From assembly GCA_028818855.1 (NCBI GenBank), contig JAPPMY010000134.1:2038-60323 (forward strand): a stretch of 58,286 bases of DNA, in the 5' to 3' direction. This document shows, piece after piece, positions 33,506 through 42,782 of the stretch. How positions within the stretch are numbered: the stretch's first letter is position 1; each line of letters starts with the position of its first letter. This DNA comes from Rhodospirillales bacterium. Its GTDB lineage: Bacteria; Pseudomonadota; Alphaproteobacteria; UBA828. The notes under the pieces are model-generated. The model was not told where the DNA came from, made no database searches, and saw nothing but the letters and a program-made list of their open reading frames with translations. Position numbers and translations under genes: made by a program.

Positions 33506-34470
33506 AGCCGGCGGGCCGTGGCGTCGAGCGCTTCGACCATCGCCGTGGCCATGCCGGGCTCGTCGGTCATGTGTCCCCCGTGCTCCACGATCCTGAGCTT
33601 CGCGCCGGGCCACGCCTGCTTCAGGCGCCAAGCCTCGCGCACCGGCGTGCACATGTCGTAGCGGCCCTGGACGATGGTGCCGGGGATATCGGCGATGGCG
33701 GTGCAACGCGAGAGCACGTGGTCGTCGCCGTCGAGGAAGCAGCGGTTCTTGAAATAGTGGCTGAGGATGCGGCCATAGTTCTCGGCGTGGTCGACTCCGC
33801 TGATCTCGGCGAGGCCGCCTTCGCGGGAATGGAAATAGACCATGGAGGTCTCCCATTCGCCGAGCGCGCGGGCTGCGGCCGCGGCGGCCGCGCGGTCCGT
33901 GCCGTCGATCCTGCGATAGAGAGCGGCTTCGAGGTCCTCCCTCTCCTCGGCCGTGAAGTGGCCGACGAACTCGTCCCAGGCCTCTGGCTGGACCATGTTG
34001 GCGCCGTACTCGAAGAACCAGCGCCGTGTCATGCTGTCGGCAAGCCACACGCTCCAGACGACGATGCCGGTTACGCTCTCCGGGTGCGTCTGGGCATAGA
34101 GCAGCGAGAGCGTGGAGCCCCACGAGCCGCCTACCACCAGCCACTTCTCGATGCCGAGGTGGCGGCGAAGGGCCTCGATGTCTTCCACCAGGTGCCAGGT
34201 CGTGTTGTTCCGGATCTCGCCTCGGGGCGTGCTGCGCCCGGCGCCGCGCTGGTCGAAGGCGATGAGCCGGTAGCGTTCCGGGTCGAACAGGCGACGGTGG
34301 CGGTCCTCGATGCGGCTGCCGGGGCCGCCGTGCAGGACCACGGCGGGCGTTCCGTCGGGGTTCCCGATCTCCTCCACGTGGAGTTCATGCCCGTCTCCCA
34401 CGGGCAAGCGGAAGGTGCGGAGCGGCTCGCGCGCGGCATAGACGATGTGGTCGATGTCGGGGGCGGCCAT
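33502..34470 (-). CDS. pip: Proline iminopeptidase-like alpha/beta hydrolase
   Basis: A 322-aa S33-family peptidase. The oxyanion region HGGPG is at 47-51, the nucleophile S116 in GGSWGS, D272 in GRYDMCTP and H300 in HGGHM. The DQRGAGRSTP segment is diagnostic for proline iminopeptidases, which remove N-terminal proline from peptides. It lies 15 bp after the DppD-type ATPase gene at the end of a Dpp-like operon, consistent with processing imported proline-containing peptides in the cytoplasm. Its stop overlaps the start of the aconitase X remnant. Confidence 0.92.
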   Translation of the reverse strand: MAAPDIDHIVYAAREPLRTFRLPVGDGHELHVEEIGNPDGTPAVVLHGGPGSRIEDRHRRLFDPERYRLIAFDQRGAGRSTPRGEIRNNTTWHLVEDIEALRRHLGIEKWLVVGGSWGSTLSLLYAQTHPESVTGIVVWSVWLADSMTRRWFFEYGANMVQPEAWDEFVGHFTAEEREDLEAALYRRIDGTDRAAAAAAARALGEWETSMVYFHSREGGLAEISGVDHAENYGRILSHYFKNRCFLDGDDHVLSRCTAIADIPGTIVQGRYDMCTPVREAWRLKQAWPGAKLRIVEHGGHMTDEPGMATAMVEALDATARRL

Positions 34471-34485
34471 CGGCGGCTCCGCGGC

Positions 34486-35469
34486 CTAGGTGGGGACCGC
34501 CACTCGGCCCTTCGCCGGCAGCACGCAGGCGACGCGATGCCCGGAGCCCAGCTCGACGACCGGAGGGGCGCTGCTGCACGCATCCTCGGCGAAGGCGCAG
34601 CGGGGGTGGAAGCGGCATCCGCTCGGCGCCGCCGTGTAGTCCGGCACCATGCCCTCGATGGGGCGGGGCAGCCCGGCGCCGGTGAGCTTGGGCACGGCCT
34701 CCAGCAGCGCGCGCGTATAGGGGTGCGCCGGCTCGCGGAACAGGGTCTCGACGTCCGCCTCTTCGACGATCGTGCCGGCATACATCACGTAGACCCGCTG
34801 CGCGAACTCCCGCACCACGCCAAGGTTGTGCGTGATGAGGAGCACCGCTGCGCCTGCGTCCTGGGTCAGCTCGTGCATGAGCCTCAGTGTCTGCTCCTGC
34901 ACCGTCACGTCGAGCGCCGAGCCCGGCTCGTCGGCCAGCACCAGCTCGGGCCGGTTCACCAGCGCCATGGTGATCATCACGCGCTGCGCGAGGCCGCCCG
35001 ACAACTGAAACGGATAGGCGGCGAGGATGCGGTCGGGGTCGACGATCGCCACCCGGCGCAGCCCCGCGCAGGCGATCTCGTAGGCCTCCCGCGCCGAGCC
35101 GGCGCGCCCGCCCCGCCGGATCACCTTGAGGAGCTGGTCGCGCACCTTGAAGGTGGGATTGAGCGAGGCCATCGGGTCCTGAAAGATCATCGAGATGCGG
35201 CTGCCGCGAATCCCGCGCCACTCCCTTTCTGCCATGCCGAGCAGTTCGGTCTCGTGAAACCGGATCGACCCTTCGATGGCGACGTTCCTTTGCTGCAACA
35301 GCCCCAGGATGGCGCGCACCGTCACCGACTTGCCGCAGCCGGACTCGCCCACGATCGCCACCCGCTCGCCCTTCTCGATCGAAAGGCTGATCCCGTTGAG
35401 CACGTGCGAGAGCCCCTCGAACAGCGAGAAGCGCATGTGCAGGTCGCGGATTTCGAGCAGGGAGGCCAT
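34486..35469 (-). CDS. Peptide-type ABC transporter ATP-binding protein (DppD-like)
   Basis: A 327-aa ATPase with Walker A GESGCGKS, signature LSGGLAQR, Walker B LVLADEPGSALD and the C-terminal oligopeptide/dipeptide extension whose CRFHPRC...C cysteines are typical of DppD/OppD. The D-loop region reads DEPGSALD, where most members have DEPTTALD. The frame is open to 36294 over the permease gene; ATG 35469 two bases after the permease stop is the real start. It would pair with the DppF-type ATPase encoded separately at 42783-43751. Confidence 0.92.
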   Translation of the reverse strand: MASLLEIRDLHMRFSLFEGLSHVLNGISLSIEKGERVAIVGESGCGKSVTVRAILGLLQQRNVAIEGSIRFHETELLGMAEREWRGIRGSRISMIFQDPMASLNPTFKVRDQLLKVIRRGGRAGSAREAYEIACAGLRRVAIVDPDRILAAYPFQLSGGLAQRVMITMALVNRPELVLADEPGSALDVTVQEQTLRLMHELTQDAGAAVLLITHNLGVVREFAQRVYVMYAGTIVEEADVETLFREPAHPYTRALLEAVPKLTGAGLPRPIEGMVPDYTAAPSGCRFHPRCAFAEDACSSAPPVVELGSGHRVACVLPAKGRVAVPT

Positions 35470-35471
35470 GA

Positions 35472-36335
35472 CTAGAGGTTCACGTCCAGCATGTCGCGCA
35501 GGCCGTCGCCCAGCAGATTGAAACCCAGGACGAGGATGAGAATCGCGAGCCCGGGAAAGACCGGCTTCCACCACAGGTCGGGCAGGTATTGCGCCCCGTC
35601 GGCCACCATCTGGCCGAGGTCGGGGGTCGGCGGCTGAACGCCGAGGCCGAGGAAGCTCAGCGCGGACGCGACGAGAATCACGAAGCCCATGTCGAGCGTG
35701 ACCTTTGTCAGGATCGAGGGCACGCAATTTGGGAGGATCTCGCGAAGCATGATGTGCGCGTTCGAGGCGCCGATCACCTGGCAGGCGACGACGAAGTCCT
35801 CGGTGCGCACCGATCGCGTGATGTTGTAGGCGAGCCGCGTATGCCACGGCCACCATAGCCCGGCGACGGCGATCATGGCGTTGATCAGCGTCGGCTCGAG
35901 GAAGCCCATGATGGCCAGCGCCGCGACCAGCGCCGGGATCGCGAGGAAGATGTCGGTGACGCGCATAATGATCGTTTCCGTCCAGCCACCGTAGTAGCCG
36001 GCCAGCAGGCCCAGACCGACGCCCAATGGCACCGCGATCGAGAGCACGACCACGCCCAGGATGAGCGATACGCGAAACCCGTAGATGATCCGGGTCAGGT
36101 AGTCGCGGCCGACCCCGTCGGTCCCGAGCCAGTACCGCCCATCCGGCGCCCGGTCGGAATTGGCGAAATCGACCAGGTTTCCGGCGTGCTCGGGGAAAGG
36201 CGTGACGAAGGGCGCGAAGATGGCGAGCAGGGTCACCACCAGGACGATGGCGGCGCCGGTCAGCGACAGGGGATTGCGGCTGAAGCGGTACCACGCGCGG
36301 GTGCGAAAGATCGCGGTGAGGGCAAGCGCGTTCAT
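35472..36335 (-). CDS. Peptide-type ABC transporter permease (DppC-like)
   Basis: A 287-aa inner-membrane protein. The N-terminal cytoplasmic tail leads into the first membrane helix (SLTGAAIVLVVTLLAIFAPFV), followed by the periplasmic YWLGTDGVGRD motif that is highly conserved in DppC/OppC. Five further spans and an EAA loop around ASNAHIMLREILPN follow. It overlaps the DppB-like gene by 4 bp and lies two bases from the ATPase gene. Length is normal. Confidence 0.93.
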   Translation of the reverse strand: MNALALTAIFRTRAWYRFSRNPLSLTGAAIVLVVTLLAIFAPFVTPFPEHAGNLVDFANSDRAPDGRYWLGTDGVGRDYLTRIIYGFRVSLILGVVVLSIAVPLGVGLGLLAGYYGGWTETIIMRVTDIFLAIPALVAALAIMGFLEPTLINAMIAVAGLWWPWHTRLAYNITRSVRTEDFVVACQVIGASNAHIMLREILPNCVPSILTKVTLDMGFVILVASALSFLGLGVQPPTPDLGQMVADGAQYLPDLWWKPVFPGLAILILVLGFNLLGDGLRDMLDVNL

Positions 36336-37354
36336 CGCGCGGCCAATCGAACCCGCGGATTGAGATAAGCCACCACCAGATCGATGATCACGTTGACGAT
36401 CAGGAAGAAGGTGGCGATGACCAGAACGGTCCCGATGATGCCGTTCAGGTCCTTGTGCATGATCGCGTCGACCCCGTAGCGCGCCATGCCGCCGATACCG
36501 AACACCATCTCGACCAGGAAGGCGTTGCCCAGCATCACCGAGAAGTCGAGGCCGAGGATGGTCAGCGTCGGGATCATGGCCGGCTTGAGCGCGTACTTGA
36601 AGGCCATTTCCTGCGGGCCGAAGTTGTAGGCGCGCGCGAATTCGGAGTAGGGCCGCTGGAAGCTCTCGATCATGTTGGTGCGGGTGAGCCGCGCCGCCTG
36701 GCCCATTCCGGTCAGCGCCAGGGCGAAGGACGGAAGAATCAGGTGCAGGGCCGCATCCGCGAACACCGCGAGCTGCCCCGCCGCCAGGGCGTCGATCGTG
36801 TAGATGCCGGTGACTCGGGGGGGCGGCGTCACGCCATCGCTCAATCGGCCGATCGTCGGGAACAGATCGATCGCGTAGGCGAACGCCAGCATCAGGAAGA
36901 TCGCCCAGACGAAGGTTGGCGTCACGACTCCCAGCAGCGCCACGACGCGCGCGATATTGTCGGTCAGCCCGTCGCGATGGCGCGCCGACAGGATTCCCAG
37001 AGGCACGCCGATCAGGACCATGAAGAGGCCCGAAAACAGCACGAGTTCGAACGTCGCTGGGAAGAACTCGACGATGTCGATCGTCACCGCCCGGTTGGTG
37101 TAGATCGACATCCCGAGGTCGCCCTCGGTCACGAGGCCCTTGAGAAAGTAGTAGTACTGCACCGGGAGCGACTCATCGAGATGGAGGCGCGCGCGAAGCA
37201 TCTCGACCATTTCGGGGGTCGCCCGGGGTCCGGCTGCAATTCGCGCCGTGTCGCCCGGGATCAGGCGCGCCAACAGGAATATGACGATGGAGACCCCGAT
37301 CAGAACGATGATCGAGGCGATGAACCGCCGCGACAGATAGCGGCCGACACTCAC
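36332..37354 (-). CDS. Peptide-type ABC transporter permease (DppB-like)
   Basis: A 340-aa permease. It begins GRYLSRRFIASIIVLIGVSIVIFLLARLIPGD, the classic DppB first helix and LIPGD motif, and has an EAA-type loop in QEMAFKYALKPAMIPTLTILG. It forms the membrane channel with the DppC-like subunit. A strong hairpin lies in the 126-bp gap separating it from the binding-protein gene upstream. The 4-bp overlap with the next gene indicates coupling. Confidence 0.93.
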   Translation of the reverse strand: MSVGRYLSRRFIASIIVLIGVSIVIFLLARLIPGDTARIAAGPRATPEMVEMLRARLHLDESLPVQYYYFLKGLVTEGDLGMSIYTNRAVTIDIVEFFPATFELVLFSGLFMVLIGVPLGILSARHRDGLTDNIARVVALLGVVTPTFVWAIFLMLAFAYAIDLFPTIGRLSDGVTPPPRVTGIYTIDALAAGQLAVFADAALHLILPSFALALTGMGQAARLTRTNMIESFQRPYSEFARAYNFGPQEMAFKYALKPAMIPTLTILGLDFSVMLGNAFLVEMVFGIGGMARYGVDAIMHKDLNGIIGTVLVIATFFLIVNVIIDLVVAYLNPRVRLAAR

Positions 37355-37433
37355 GAACCGTGCCTCATAGTATCTTCAGGAGAAGATCGCGGCGCTCGCG
37401 ACGGCACGATTGCCGTGCGGGATGCGTGGGGCC

Positions 37434-37469
37434 GCCGGGCCGGCCGGGTGAAGGTCCGGCCGGCCCGGC
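37434..37469 (-). terminator. Strong intercistronic hairpin between binding-protein and permease genes
   Basis: A perfect 14-bp inverted repeat of G/C (37434-37447 with 37456-37469) surrounds an 8-base loop. It lies 12 bp upstream of the binding-protein stop in coordinates, so just after that stop in the transcript. No long U tract follows. It probably works as an attenuator or 3' stabilising structure that raises binding-protein mRNA over permease mRNA. A smaller 6-bp hairpin sits at 37401-37416. Confidence 0.7.
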
Positions 37470-37480
37470 AATCGTCCCAG

Positions 37481-39076
37481 CTACATTGCGTCGCCGACCT
37501 GCCAGGTGTGGAAGCGGAAGTTCCCGCCCATCACCGGCACGGTCTTGGCATCGTCATCGAGAGGCGGCGCGCCGATGTGCGCGCCCTTCGCGAAGACGGC
37601 GTCGAACTCGAAGGCGTAGATCGCCGGTGCGACATCGAGGATCCGGCGCTGAAGCTGCTTCAGCACCTCGGCCCTCTTGTTGATGTCTAGCTCGACCTTC
37701 GTCGCCTCGATCAGGCCGTCCACCTCGGCATCCTGGAGCCACCACATGGAGAGGTACGACCCCCGCATGCTCGAGTGATAGTCGCCGAGCAGCGAAATCG
37801 GATCCGAGTAGGTCGCCGAGAACATCAGGAGCCCGACATGCGGCGTGTCTTCCACGGTCGCCGCGCGGTCGGAGAACCGCACCCACGGGTTCTTGGTGAT
37901 CTTGGCCTTGATGCCGATCTGCGAGAGGTCGTACTGCAGCTGCAGCATGATCTTCTCTTCCATCGGAACCTCCGCGACCCAGGCAAGCTCGACCTCGTAG
38001 TCGCCGGCGGAGTCGGCGTACTTGGACTTGGCCAGCTCTGCCCGGGCCCTGTCGAGGTCCTGCTTGAACGCAGGCGCGTCGGTGTCGTAGCCGAACATGG
38101 CGCGCGGGATGGCGGTGCGTGTCGGGTTGCCTGCGTAGAGGTCGTCAGTGACCTTCACGATGTTGGAGAACGCGTCGTAGTTGAGCGCGTACACCATCGC
38201 GCGCCGGAAGTGCACGTCGTCGGTCGGCGCCTTCTGCGTATTGATGGGCAGGACCACGTAGCCGACGCCCTTCTCGGTGGTGAGCGCCACATTGTCGAGC
38301 CCGGCGAGGCCGCCGAACGTCTCGTAGGGATGCCACTGCATGGAGAGATCGAGCTCGCCGTTGGCCATCAGCGTGCGCATGGTCGCGGGGCTGATGCCGT
38401 AGCGAATCTGGACCGTATCGGGCGCCAGCGGATCGAAGGCATCGAAGTGATCGGAGAACGCCTTCAGGATCGTCAGCTCCTGCATGTTGTGGGACTCGAC
38501 CGTGTAGGCGCCTGAGCCGGCATCGTTGCCCGAGAGGAAGGCGGCGCTGTAGTCGCCGTTCTCGCCGAAGTCGCCCTCCTGCTGGTTGGCCCTGGCGAGA
38601 TCGCTGTTCACGATCGAGAGCCTGGCCAGCGTCGCCAGGAACGCGGCATTGGACGCGGGCAGCGTGATCTGAGCCGTGCGGTCGTCCACGGCGCTGGCGG
38701 TGAGGCCGACGAACAGGTTGGCATACGCCTGGCCGATCGCCTGGGTGCGGGCGAGCGAGTAGGCGACATCGTGGGCATCGACCACGGACCCGTCATGGAA
38801 CTTCGCGTCCCGCATCGTGAACGTGTAGTTCAGGCCGTCGTCGCTGACTTCCCAAGACTCGGCAAGCAATCCGCTGAAGGTGCCGTCGGGATTCGGCCAG
38901 ACAAGAGTGTCGTAAACATTGAAGTTGATGATCGAGTCGATGTAATCGATCGCCTTGTGGGGATCGAGTTCGCCGATCGGCACTTCTTCGATACGAAGTA
39001 CGCGTTCCGCGAGAGCAGAACTTGCGGTCACGACGAATGCCATGGCAACCGCGATTCCTACGAGAAGCGATCTCAT
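37481..39076 (-). CDS. Peptide/nickel-type ABC transporter substrate-binding protein
   Basis: A 531-aa family-5 extracellular solute-binding protein (DppA/OppA-like). Residues 1-23 are a Sec signal peptide ending ALA before ERVLRIEEV. The mature protein shows the family segments LAESWEVSDDGLNYTFTMRDAKFHDGSVVDAHDVAYSLART (in parts) and RRAMVYALNYDAF. It delivers peptides or similar solutes to the DppBC channel. It is the first gene of the operon and faces the first HyuB gene across 182 bp, suggesting shared regulation of import and amide opening. Confidence 0.92.
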   Translation of the reverse strand: MRSLLVGIAVAMAFVVTASSALAERVLRIEEVPIGELDPHKAIDYIDSIINFNVYDTLVWPNPDGTFSGLLAESWEVSDDGLNYTFTMRDAKFHDGSVVDAHDVAYSLARTQAIGQAYANLFVGLTASAVDDRTAQITLPASNAAFLATLARLSIVNSDLARANQQEGDFGENGDYSAAFLSGNDAGSGAYTVESHNMQELTILKAFSDHFDAFDPLAPDTVQIRYGISPATMRTLMANGELDLSMQWHPYETFGGLAGLDNVALTTEKGVGYVVLPINTQKAPTDDVHFRRAMVYALNYDAFSNIVKVTDDLYAGNPTRTAIPRAMFGYDTDAPAFKQDLDRARAELAKSKYADSAGDYEVELAWVAEVPMEEKIMLQLQYDLSQIGIKAKITKNPWVRFSDRAATVEDTPHVGLLMFSATYSDPISLLGDYHSSMRGSYLSMWWLQDAEVDGLIEATKVELDINKRAEVLKQLQRRILDVAPAIYAFEFDAVFAKGAHIGAPPLDDDAKTVPVMGGNFRFHTWQVGDAM

Positions 39077-39162
39077 GACTTGTTTTCCCTCCCTGTATTC
39101 CAGTCAGCCTCGCGCATGCGAAGGCGGCGGAAAGTCTGCCACAGCGGCGAAGGATTGAGCAA

Positions 39163-39186
39163 GCAGGGCGGGTGTTCCCACCCTGC
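39163..39186. promoter_or_regulatory. Imperfect inverted repeat in the transporter/HyuB divergent promoter
   Basis: GCAGGGCGGG and CCCACCCTGC, separated by TGTT, pair at nine of ten positions. The element sits midway in the gap between the leftward binding-protein gene and the rightward HyuB gene. It could be an operator or a leader hairpin; no regulator gene is adjacent. Confidence 0.4.
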
Positions 39187-39258
39187 CGATGTCGACCGCC
39201 GGGTTGGCGCTGTGTTAGCCTGCCGCAGCGGTCGGACCAGAAGGCGGAGGGAAGCGAG

Positions 39259-41013
39259 ATGACCCAGGCTGTCCGCGCGAGCGAGCCGCGCACGTACCGC
39301 GCCGCGCCGAGCAAGAATCTGGGCGGGGATGCCGACCCCGTGACCACCGAGGTGGTGCGGCATTCCCTCCAGGTTGCGGCGAATTACATGAAGCGCGCGC
39401 TGGTGCGCACCTCCTTCTCGCCGACCATCTACGAGGTCCTGGACTTCGCCGCAGCGATCTACGACCGCGAGGTGCGCCTGCTGGCCCAGGCGCCGACGCT
39501 GCCGCTCTTCATGGGCACCATGAACTTCTGCGTCGAAGCCGCAGTCGAGGCGGTGGGCGGCGAGGACGCCTTGGAGCCGGGCGACATCATCCTCTACAAC
39601 GATCCCTTCGGCACCGGCTCGCACCAGCAGGACGCGGCGCTGATCATGCCGGTGTTCTATCGCGAGAAGACGCTGATCGGATACACCGGCATCAAGGCCC
39701 ACCTCCAGGACGTCGGTGGCAAGGAGCCCTACTCCACCGACACCGTGGACGTCTTCCAGGAAGGAACGATCTTCCCTGGCCTGAAGCTCTACAAGCGCGG
39801 CGAGCTTTCCGACGAGGTCCACCGCATGCTGGTGGCCAACTCTCGCGTGCCCAAGTACGTCGTGGGCGACGTGGAGGCGCTGGTGGTCGCCGTGCGCGCG
39901 GGCGCCGCGGCCTTGTGCGACGTGGTCGACCGCTTCGGGCTCGACGAGGTCGAAACTTGCGTCGAGCGCATGTACGACCACGGCGAGGCCGTCATCCGCA
40001 GCTATTTCGAGAAGATTCCGGACGGCCGCTACATCGCCCACGGGATGATGGACAACAACGGCGTCGACACCGACTCCATCCCCTTCGAGGTCGCGCTGGA
40101 GGTCGAAGGTTCGACCGTCCGCGTCGACTATTCCAACTCGCCGCCGATGCAGAACGGGCCGGTGAACTGCCCGATCGCCTCCACCGTATCGGCGACGCGC
40201 ATGGCGATCATGTGGATCGCCGGCGGCGGGGACAACGTCAACGAGGGCTACTTCCGCCCGGTCGAGGTCGTGACCCGTCCCGGCACCATGTTCGATCCGG
40301 TGTGGCCGGCGCCGAGCTTCCTCTACTTCATTCCCGCCATGCAGGCGATGGAGGTGATCCTGCGGGCCATGTCCGAGGTCATGCCGGAGGCGGTGCCTGC
40401 GGCCAGCGACTGCGACATCCAGGCCACCGTCTGGTGGGGGGTCGACGAGGAGACGGGCGAGCCTTGGGCCGAGGGCATGCCGCACATGGGCGGCCAGGGC
40501 GCCTGGTCCAGGAGCGACGGCCAGAGCTGCCTGATGCACCCGATGGAGGCGGCGACCCGCAACATACCGTGCGAGGTCTACGAATCGCGCGACCCCTGGC
40601 TGATCACCAAGTTCGAGCTGGCGCCCGACACCTGCGGACCCGGGCAGCACCGGGGAGGCCTCGGGCTCGACATGGACTACACCATGCTGGCCGAGTCCTT
40701 CGTCACAGTGGTCATCGAGCGCAACAAGTCCAAGGCCTGGGGGCTGGCGGGCGGCGGCGAGGGGTGCCGCGCCAACGTCGCCTACCTGCGCCGCGCCAAC
40801 GGTGAGCGCGAGGAGATCACCAAGGCGACCCGGCTCAAGGTGGCAGCCGGCGAGACGCTGGAGATGCGCACCGCCGGCGGCGGCGGTTACGGACCGGCTG
40901 CCGCGCGCAGCCCCGAGGCGGTGCTCGACGACCTGCGCGAAGGCCTCATCACCGAGGACCACGCCCGGACCTACTACCCGCACGTGTTCCAGGCGCGTGC
41001 GGCCGCCGAGTAG
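39259..41013 (+). CDS. hyuB: Hydantoinase B / oxoprolinase-type subunit (first copy)
   Basis: A 584-aa HyuB-family protein. Characteristic segments are DPVTTEVVRHSLQVAANYMKRAL, the metal-site region NDPFGTGSHQQDAALIMPVF, and CGPGQHRGGLG, with GGGGYG near the C-terminus. HyuB works with the ATP-dependent HyuA to hydrolyse cyclic amides (N-methylhydantoin, 5-oxoproline) or, in acetone carboxylase, to carboxylate ketones. The frame begins upstream at 39172, but ATG 39259 lies after a GGAGGGAAGCGAG ribosome-binding site. It is 27 bp from a clearly paralogous second copy. Confidence 0.92.
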   Translation: MTQAVRASEPRTYRAAPSKNLGGDADPVTTEVVRHSLQVAANYMKRALVRTSFSPTIYEVLDFAAAIYDREVRLLAQAPTLPLFMGTMNFCVEAAVEAVGGEDALEPGDIILYNDPFGTGSHQQDAALIMPVFYREKTLIGYTGIKAHLQDVGGKEPYSTDTVDVFQEGTIFPGLKLYKRGELSDEVHRMLVANSRVPKYVVGDVEALVVAVRAGAAALCDVVDRFGLDEVETCVERMYDHGEAVIRSYFEKIPDGRYIAHGMMDNNGVDTDSIPFEVALEVEGSTVRVDYSNSPPMQNGPVNCPIASTVSATRMAIMWIAGGGDNVNEGYFRPVEVVTRPGTMFDPVWPAPSFLYFIPAMQAMEVILRAMSEVMPEAVPAASDCDIQATVWWGVDEETGEPWAEGMPHMGGQGAWSRSDGQSCLMHPMEAATRNIPCEVYESRDPWLITKFELAPDTCGPGQHRGGLGLDMDYTMLAESFVTVVIERNKSKAWGLAGGGEGCRANVAYLRRANGEREEITKATRLKVAAGETLEMRTAGGGGYGPAAARSPEAVLDDLREGLITEDHARTYYPHVFQARAAAE

Positions 41014-41040
41014 GCCCCCGTCGGACCGAAGGGACTGCCG

Positions 41041-42780
41041 ATGACCCGCGAACTGGTCACCTTTCGCGTCGCCGGAGGATCGGGCGCGGTCGACGCCGAT
41101 CCGGTCACCACCGAGATCGTGCGCAACTCGCTCAACATCGCGGCCAACCAGATGAAGCGGGCGATCGTGCGCACCGCCTTCTCGCCCTGCATCGTCGAGG
41201 TGCTGGACTTCGCGGTCGCGATCTACGACCGCAAGGTCCGCATGCTGGCCCAGGCGCCGAGCATGCCGATCTTCATGGGCACGATGAACTTCTGCGTCGA
41301 CAGCGCGGTCGCATCGGTGGGCGGCGAGGAGACCCTCGAGCCCGGCGACATCATCATCTACAACGATCCCTTCGGCATGGGCTCGCACCAGCAGGACCTG
41401 GCCCTGGTGATGCCGGTGTTCCTCAACGATTCCGAGCTGATCGGCTACACCACCATCAAGGGCCACCTGCTCGATATCGGCGGCAAGGACCCCTACTCCA
41501 CCGATACCGTGGACGTGTTCCAGGAAGGCACGATCTATCCCGGCATCAAGCTCTACAAGCGGGGCGTGCTCGACGAAGAGATGAACCGCATGCTGCTCGC
41601 CAATTCGCGGGTGCCGAAGATGGTCGACGGCGACATTCGCGGCGAGGTGATCGGCTGCCGGACCGGCGCGGCGGCGCTGATCGAGGTGGTCGAGCGTTTC
41701 GGGCTCGAGACCTTCAACCAGGCCACCGAGCGCATGTTCGACCACGGCGAATCCATCGTGCGCAGCTACTTCGAGCGCATTCCCGATGGCCGGTACGTGG
41801 GCCACGGGGTCATGGACGACGACGGCGTGAGCGACGAGAAGGTGCCGTTCGATGTCATCGTCGAGGTCGAGGGCTCGACGGTGCGGATCGACTACTCGAC
41901 CGTCCCCGACACGCGCCCCGGCCCCATCAACACGCCGCAGGCTTCGACGATCTCGGCCAGCCGGTGCGCCGTCACCATGCTCGCCGGCGGCTCGGAGGCG
42001 CCGAACGAGGGGCACTTCCGCCCCATCGAGGTGGTGACGCGGCCGGGCTCGATGTTCCATCCCGAGTGGCCAGCGCCGTGCTTCCTCTATGGCTGGCCGG
42101 CGATGCAGGCGATCGAGGTGATCTACCAGGCGCTCTCTCAGGCCATGCCCAAGGCGGTGCCGGCGTCCTCCGGCGGCGACGTCTGCGCCATGATCTTCTG
42201 GGGCAACGATCCCGAGACCGGCGAGCCCTGGGCCGACGGCGCCCCCCACCCCATCGGTCAGGGCGCGCACGCCGAGGGCGACGGCGTCTCCTCGATGCAC
42301 ATCATGCAGGCCGCGACGCGCTACTCGCCGATCGAGATCTGGGAGGCCAAGTTCCCCTGGCTGGTGGATGAAGTTTCCCTCGCCGTCGACAGTTGCGGGC
42401 CCGGCAAGCACCGGGGCGGCCTCGGCGTCAGCTTCCACTTCCGCATGCTCGCCGATTCCTGGGTCACCACGACCGTGGACCGCACTAAGACCACGCCGTG
42501 GGGGCTTCAGGGCGGCGACGACGGCGTCTGCAACACGATCTACGCGCACATGCCCGACGGCGAGCGCATCGGCCCCTTCGGCAAGGCCACGCGCATGTTC
42601 CTGCCCGAAGGCGCGGTCGTGGAGCTGTCGAGCGGCGGTGGCGGCGGCTACGGGCCGGCGGCCGAACGCGACCCGGCCGCGGTGCACAACGACATCCGCG
42701 AGGGATACATCACCGAGGCGCACGCCCGCGCTCACTACCCCCACGCCTTCGCCGACCTCCCGGCCACGGCCGCCGAGTAG
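41041..42780 (+). CDS. hyuB: Hydantoinase B / oxoprolinase-type subunit (second copy)
   Basis: A 579-aa paralogue of the preceding protein, collinear along its length: DPVTTEIVRNSLNIAANQMKRAI, NDPFGMGSHQQDLALVMPVF, YSTDTVDVFQEGTIYPG and CGPGKHRGGLG all have close equivalents in the first copy. Tandem duplication followed by divergence is evident. The pair may form a hetero-oligomer with one HyuA or offer two substrate specificities. Its stop lies two bases from the stop of the oppositely oriented DppF-like gene. Confidence 0.92.
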   Translation: MTRELVTFRVAGGSGAVDADPVTTEIVRNSLNIAANQMKRAIVRTAFSPCIVEVLDFAVAIYDRKVRMLAQAPSMPIFMGTMNFCVDSAVASVGGEETLEPGDIIIYNDPFGMGSHQQDLALVMPVFLNDSELIGYTTIKGHLLDIGGKDPYSTDTVDVFQEGTIYPGIKLYKRGVLDEEMNRMLLANSRVPKMVDGDIRGEVIGCRTGAAALIEVVERFGLETFNQATERMFDHGESIVRSYFERIPDGRYVGHGVMDDDGVSDEKVPFDVIVEVEGSTVRIDYSTVPDTRPGPINTPQASTISASRCAVTMLAGGSEAPNEGHFRPIEVVTRPGSMFHPEWPAPCFLYGWPAMQAIEVIYQALSQAMPKAVPASSGGDVCAMIFWGNDPETGEPWADGAPHPIGQGAHAEGDGVSSMHIMQAATRYSPIEIWEAKFPWLVDEVSLAVDSCGPGKHRGGLGVSFHFRMLADSWVTTTVDRTKTTPWGLQGGDDGVCNTIYAHMPDGERIGPFGKATRMFLPEGAVVELSSGGGGGYGPAAERDPAAVHNDIREGYITEAHARAHYPHAFADLPATAAE

Positions 42781-42782
42781 GG

